This document shows positions 59,930-64,000 of a stretch of 64,000 nt of DNA, in pieces. A model generated the notes under the pieces. It was given only the letters and a program-made list of their open reading frames with translations. It did not search any database and was not told the DNA's origin. The stretch is from Phycomyces nitens (taxonomy: Eukaryota > Mucoromycota > Mucoromycetes > Mucorales > Phycomycetaceae), in the NCBI GenBank assembly GCA_022702545.1, contig JAHRBC010000004.1, positions 3,100,001-3,164,000 of the forward strand, written 5' to 3'. The position numbers were made by a program, and so were the translations under genes. Numbering within the stretch: position 1 is the first letter of the stretch; the number at the start of each line of letters is the position of its first letter.

Positions 59930-61211
59930 CTAGAGGCGGAAATCCGCCAAACATATCTTGCTGGCATCCTGAGGATGATACATAGCGATGCCCGCCTTGA
60001 CCAAGGTCTCGATATATGGAGTCCAGTATTCGCCTGGTTGCAGCTCAATAAAAGGGTCGAGGTTGGCAGGATTACTTCCTTTGTTCATCAAATCCTACTG
60101 AACAATTAAGTTTTGTTCCAAGAAGCAAAAGGTTATTATAATCTTACTTCGATGATGTATTTGAGTTCGCATTGGGCTGGATCTTCATTGCCTTCTTCTC
60201 CCTATACTTGTTTAGCCATATATTTTCTTTGGCATATTCTAAACATTGCTATTGACTTACATCGACTGCATGGGATGGGAAATATGTGTCTGCAAACTTT
60301 ATAAGTTCACTGGACATGTATCGTATCTCTGTTCTTAGTTTTCTAGACTTTTCGGTGAATTTACTAAAACAAATATTGTAATTAGGGTTTCAGAATCAAG
60401 TTTTCTTGGTTGCAATATTAGTAGTAGCAGTAGTAGTCACCTTGGCAATCGTTGAGATGCCCCTGATTCCTGCGCCTCGACAAGCTTTTTTGCAAAACCA
60501 ATCTTGATTGCCTTGCATTCTTCCAATATAGTATTCTCACTATTTCATAAGTATCCCAAAGAGCAACCGGCAAATGATTACCTGGCCAGTGAAGCCTTTG
60601 TACTCTTTAACTCGGCTTTTACATGATCAACTGCGATTTTGAGTTGACTGACCGTCTTTTCCAGCTGCTCTTTGAGCTGAAGGTTCAGGACATCCTCTTC
60701 GGGTGGATACTCGATTTGAAAAGCAGCTATTGGTTTTATATCAGTACCACAGATCCACACCATTGTCCACACACCTCTTCGCTGGATATCTTCTTCCTTT
60801 ATCAATTCTCGCTCTTCATACATATAAACAGACAGTAACTAGATCAATTGAAAAAGAGGGGACACTTAATGCCAGTAGAAATCAAAAACGTCAATAAATC
60901 AATCTACTTTTTCATCCGAATCTTCAACGCTGCCATAAACGCGTTGCAGCCCAGCTTGCTCGTACTGATCTTCAAGCTAGACAAAGATTAGATAAACATT
61001 TCAGCTGGACGATTGCGGTTGATCATACTTGATGAAGTCGCTTCCAAAGTGATTCTCTCTGGACCTTTTGAGACGCCAGTATACTGTCGAGTAACATGCC
61101 TCGTGTTGTGCCGTCATCTTCACTTTCTACAACGCGATCAGTAGCCACCGTTTCATCAAAGTCATTGGCCGCTCTTGCAATTAGAGATTGAAGCTGACTT
61201 GACAGCCACAT
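59930..61211 (-). CDS. CENPK: CENP-K / Sim4 kinetochore subunit
   Basis: Component of the inner kinetochore CCAN (CENP-H/I/K group). Eight exons (61029-61211, 60908-60976, 60775-60838, 60582-60726, 60441-60539, 60261-60363, 60148-60201, 59930-60094) give 293 aa, near human CENP-K (269). The body is coiled coil (LNLQLKEQLEKTVSQLKI, SKFTEKSRKLRTEI). The decisive evidence is the C-terminus, GEYWTPYIETLVKAGIAMYH then PQDASKICLADF, which parallels the CENP-K ending SFWPPYVELLLRNGIALRHP then EDPTRIRLEAF. A TYFPSH block also matches DHFPLP of the animal protein. Exon phases all agree. It ends 102 bp from the RTF1 stop (convergent) and shares a 139-bp divergent promoter with TAF7. Family call made on the C-terminus; the coiled-coil part is not informative. 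Confidence 0.85.
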
Positions 61212-61350
61212 TCCGCCTGCTTATTAAAACACTGCTCATTGATGAATGTTAACCAAGGGTAAAAAAAAAAGGCATATTGAAACGCTGTCACACCACTGAC
61301 AACCTGCCGTACTCCTTTTCGGTTATCCTGCATCTTGACTAATCGATCCA
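61212..61350. promoter_or_regulatory. short bidirectional promoter between CENP-K and TAF7
   Basis: Only 139 bp separate the two start codons, so both transcripts must start from this interval. It contains a poly-A run and no clear TATA box. Confidence 0.6.
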
Positions 61351-62751
61351 ATGGAACTCAAAAAAGAAACAAAAGTTAAAATCAAGCGCGTAAAGTCATC
61401 TTCCAGCAAGTCTGATGCGCTCCAGGACAAACTCATCAAGATTAAACTTACTACAAAAGAAACCGCACACAGTGGATCAGACGATGAAGATGAGCCAGAG
61501 GCAGCTATTGAAGAACACTTGATCTTACGTCTACCTGCTGGAAATATGAGCGACCGTTTGCACGAATATGTGCGTAAACGAGAAATACCAGACGATGTGA
61601 GGTTACACTTTAAAGGTAGATAATATGGTTCAAAAGCGAACGACAAGTGGTCTGACCATCAAACAGACAACCGACGAGGATACTTTTATCTCGACGGAAG
61701 AAAGTACGACACTACTCTGGTGGACCTGCCTACCATAATAGAATCTCAAAAGACACTGGACAAAAAGCAGTTTTACAAGATTGCTGATATCTCACAGGTA
61801 GGTGGGGGGAGGGAGGGGCAAGATGTGGGAGACATGTAATTAATGGATTATCAGATGCTTGTTGTGGACGGTCCTTCCAAAGAAGATGCCTTTATGCCGC
61901 CCAACAATGGAAGGCATAGCACAGATCCCTATTCATACCCACATGGTCTAGCGCCTCCCTTGAAACATGTTCGGAAGAGACGCTTTAGAAAGAAGCTCTC
62001 CAAAAGGGCAAGTTGATAATCTTACTAATTCAAAAGGGATGAAAAAGGCTAACAGATAGGATATAAAGGCTATTGAAGAAGTTGAGCGAGAGGTAGAGAG
62101 ATTGCTTGAAGTGGATGCCACAGCAGAAGATGTTCAGTATGGTAATGTCTTGCTAGAGAGTCTAGAGCATATAGTCTAATTTTTGGGTTGTTAAAATATT
62201 TGTTTGTAGAGGTGGTTGATAACCGTGAGATGGAAATGGAACTGGAATCGGATGTAGGCACTCAGGATATCGATATTGATATGAGTGATGCCGAGAGTGA
62301 GAGCGATGAGGATCTCGCAGCGGCTATTGATAGAGGATTGGAAGAATTGGAAGAAGAAGATAATGACGATGATGACGACGATGACGATGACAATGATGAT
62401 GAAGATGAGGATGATAGTGATGAGGATGAGGATGAGGGAGGAAAGACAGGAGAAATTGGTATGTACAAAAGGAATCTTTGGTACTAGACTAACGATTGAT
62501 ACAGAGCAAAAACGACAAGAGATTGCCGAGATTAAGCAGGCAATTCAACGCAAGATGAGAGATCTATTGACAGCACCCAATGCTATGCTCAAGGTAAACT
62601 ATGGTGTAATAGAGTGTATTTTAAATATTTGTGTTTCTAGAAACGATTCGAGACATCGATTGAGAGCTTGAAGAAAGAGTTGGCATTAAAGGAAGCCCAT
62701 TTGGCAGAGATGAGCAAATACAGTGTACCACACAATGATTCATCCACTTGA
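61351..62751 (+). CDS. TAF7: TFIID subunit TAF7
   Basis: TAF7 (TAFII55) binds TAF1 in TFIID and restrains its activity during initiation. Seven exons (61351-61615, 61667-61797, 61855-62007, 62060-62141, 62210-62458, 62505-62593, 62641-62751) give 359 aa. The conserved N-terminal domain reads AAIEEHLILRLPAG, HFKDNRRGYFYLDGRKYDTT, LVDLPTIIESQKTLDKKQFY and KIADISQMLVVDG, followed by HGLAPPLKHVRKRRFRKKLS (family P-L-x-x-V-R-x-R-R-F). An acidic tract of about 35 Asp/Glu residues and a C-terminal coiled coil (EQKRQEIAEIKQAIQRKMR) complete the usual layout. The intron at 62008-62059 is GC-AG (GCAAGT), forced by frame. Length is typical. No oddities apart from that donor. Confidence 0.95.
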
Positions 62752-62940
62752 TTTACAATAAACGCATACATACATATAAAATTACATAATACACATTTTG
62801 GATAATTATTTTTATTTTTTTTTAATAAAAAATAAGTAACAGTCACGTCTTGTTGATATTTAGAAAGTAAACAAACAAAAAAGAGTTTGTCCAAGCTTAT
62901 TATAAAAATATTTTGTTTTCATTTTGTTGTTTGATTGGGG
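62752..62940. other. 3' flank of TAF7 and U4 snRNA genes
   Basis: AT-rich interval with a T-rich run; contains the 3' ends of two convergent transcription units. No gene. Confidence 0.5.
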
Positions 62941-63081
62941 GATAGAGTCTCTCACGAGACTGCCAAAAATTGCTGCTGCACCAGAAGGTACCGCAGACGG
63001 GTATTGGTTGTAGTTTTCAACCAGCAATAAACCAGCATCGGTAGAAACCTCACGCGCGTGGTTATGCCCTAGCACAAGAAT
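62941..63081 (-). ncRNA. U4 spliceosomal snRNA
   Basis: The minus strand carries all landmarks of U4 in order and at proper spacing. The 5' segment ATTCTTGTGC (compare yeast ATCCTTATGC) and AGGGCATAACC are the strand that pairs with U6 (stem II). The 5' stem-loop has the kink-turn pair GTGAGG...CCGATG that binds the 15.5K/Snu13 protein. TTGCTGGTTGAAA is the U6-pairing stem I, identical to the yeast core. Next come CCAATACCCG, a central hairpin and the Sm-binding site AATTTTTGG, flanked by the terminal hairpin CAGTCTC-GTGA-GAGACT. Length about 141 nt agrees with human U4 (145). A TATAAAA box 31 bp upstream fits an RNA polymerase II snRNA promoter. Ends are estimates within a few nucleotides. 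Confidence 0.93.
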
Positions 63082-63111
63082 GTGGAAGAAGGAGGGACGC
63101 GGGAGGGTCCC

Positions 63112-63119
63112 TCTTTTAT
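63112..63119 (-). promoter_or_regulatory. TATA box of the U4 snRNA gene
   Basis: TATAAAAG on the minus strand lies about 31 bp before the predicted U4 5' end. Confidence 0.6.
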
Positions 63120-63366
63120 ACTTTTTTTTCTTTCTTATTTTTCCCCCTTTTAAATCAATTAATCAGTCACGTAGACTGCTAAATCACAAAACGTGTCACG
63201 AGTGTGCTACAGCAGGACAAGGTTTGTGTCCTACCTTCTTTATTTGCCACGTATATCTCAACAAATCAGATTACTCACATTTCCTAGTTAGATTCAAAGT
63301 CTTGACCAATCGCAAACATGGCCTTGGGTACAAATGTCACTGAAAATCAAAGCACACTGTGCGCTT

Positions 63367-63388
63367 GACCCCCCCCCCCTTTTTTTTT
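63367..63388. repeat. poly-C / poly-T tract
   Basis: A run of about eleven C followed by about nine T directly left of the MITE insertion. Confidence 0.85.
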
Positions 63389-63393
63389 GGATA

Positions 63394-63535
63394 CAGTGGT
63401 TCCTGTGTCAAATTGCACTTCTCTATAAATCAATGTTCGTTTGTTAAGAAATCGCGTATATACTTTTTTTTTAATAAAAGCTATAAAAATGAAAAATGAT
63501 ATATCAAGAAATGTAATTTGGGACCGGAACCACTG
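63394..63535. mobile_element. 142-bp MITE of Tc1/mariner type
   Basis: The element starts CAGTGGTTCCTGTGTCAAATT and ends with the near-perfect inverted copy (AATTTGGGACCGGAACCACTG). The terminal inverted repeats are about 28 bp with five mismatches, and weaker similarity continues to about 45 bp. Both ends are flanked by TA (63392-63393 and 63536-63537), the target duplication of Tc1/mariner transposition. The AT-rich interior has no coding capacity, so it is non-autonomous. Flanks beyond the TA differ. Confidence 0.85.
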
Positions 63536-63537
63536 TA

Positions 63538-64000
63538 TATTTAGATGGTGGGCGCGGTGGTTCGCGGCCGCCACCTTGAAAGGCAAAGGTCAGGGGAAGA
63601 AGGCAGGAATTTCAGGTAAGTAAATTTGTAAAGGAGTGTAGTGAGCACAGCCCATAAGAAAGAAAGTTTTGTAAAGATGAATAAAGTATCTCTTTTTACC
63701 TCGTTAAAATCACTTTCATTTCTACCTTTTGACAACTGAGTCTTATCCCCATACACCTAGTCATAAATATTATTTGACGCGTCCCAGCCTCTTTCTGAGT
63801 CCAGTTTTATTGTCTTGGTACATCTTTACAGTAGTTTATTGTCCCTCGATACCACGCCTCCAATTAGAACAACAATATTTGCTAGCCAGTAACCCGGCTA
63901 TAAACACTAGATAGCTCGAGCATCCTTTTCCATAGTCCCATAACTAGTTACTTTGTCCAACTCAAGTACCCTACGTGTTCCATTATCGAAATATTGAACC
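63538..64000. other. intergenic sequence at the right edge
   Basis: No supported gene. Contains a GC-rich patch (GTGGGCGCGGTGGTTCGCGGCCGCC, two parts) right after the MITE and C/T-rich stretches near 63780-63850 that could be the leader of a gene beyond the edge. Confidence 0.4.

Noticed and set aside
62262..62468. Poly-Ser minus-strand frame
   Set aside because: Complement of the acidic GAT/GAG tract of TAF7.
62860..63075. 71-codon minus-strand frame
   Set aside because: It lies over the U4 snRNA; it has no ATG and the conserved features are those of the RNA.
1..64000. CRISPR arrays, operons or prophage features
   Set aside because: None seen; spliceosomal introns throughout show a eukaryotic genome.

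Overview
The window is eukaryotic and fungal. It has intron-dense genes with short introns (mostly about 45-100 nt), short intergenic gaps in the gene-rich parts and AT-rich gene deserts elsewhere. A lycopene-cyclase/phytoene-synthase fusion of the CarRP/CarRA type and the Mucor-like look of several proteins point to Mucoromycota, probably Mucorales. That placement is inference from gene content only. I rebuilt exon chains by hand from splice sites, frame continuity and family similarity; for all complete spliced genes the exon lengths sum to a multiple of three.

Left gene-rich block (1-13,862): the 3' part of a SAM methyltransferase, SHQ1 (H/ACA snoRNP assembly), glycerol kinase GUT1, an ADAL-type N6-methyl-AMP/adenosine deaminase, a mitochondrial-looking adenylate-kinase-domain protein, an RG-rich protein, translation elongation factor 1-alpha, and a CarRP-like fusion whose synthase half keeps both Asp-rich motifs while its cyclase half has lost the usual cyclase motifs. 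Then comes an AT-rich desert (13.9-27.3 kb) with tRNA-Arg(TCG), a complete cytochrome P450 and a decayed Tc1/mariner transposase.

Central block (27.3-44.4 kb): a NIPA-type Mg2+ transporter, a small unknown protein, a coiled-coil protein, a MARCH5-like RING-CH membrane E3 ligase, glucosamine-6-phosphate deaminase, a Zn2Cys6 transcription factor, an F-box/Kelch protein and a second P450. A second desert (44.4-51.6 kb) has microsatellites and a striking density of GCCAAT hexamers.

Right block (51.7-64 kb): a tiny Cys/His-rich ORF, a Sel1-repeat protein of the Dsf2 type, an F-box/leucine-rich protein, RTF1 (Paf1 complex), a CENP-K/Sim4 homologue, TAF7 (divergent from CENP-K with a 139-bp gap), a U4 snRNA gene and a 142-bp TA-flanked MITE. 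Most genes are housekeeping or nuclear functions and do not form one pathway. The main points of interest are the CarRP-like paralogue, the repeated use of GC-AG introns (six, all starting GCAAGT), the U4 gene and the MITE.
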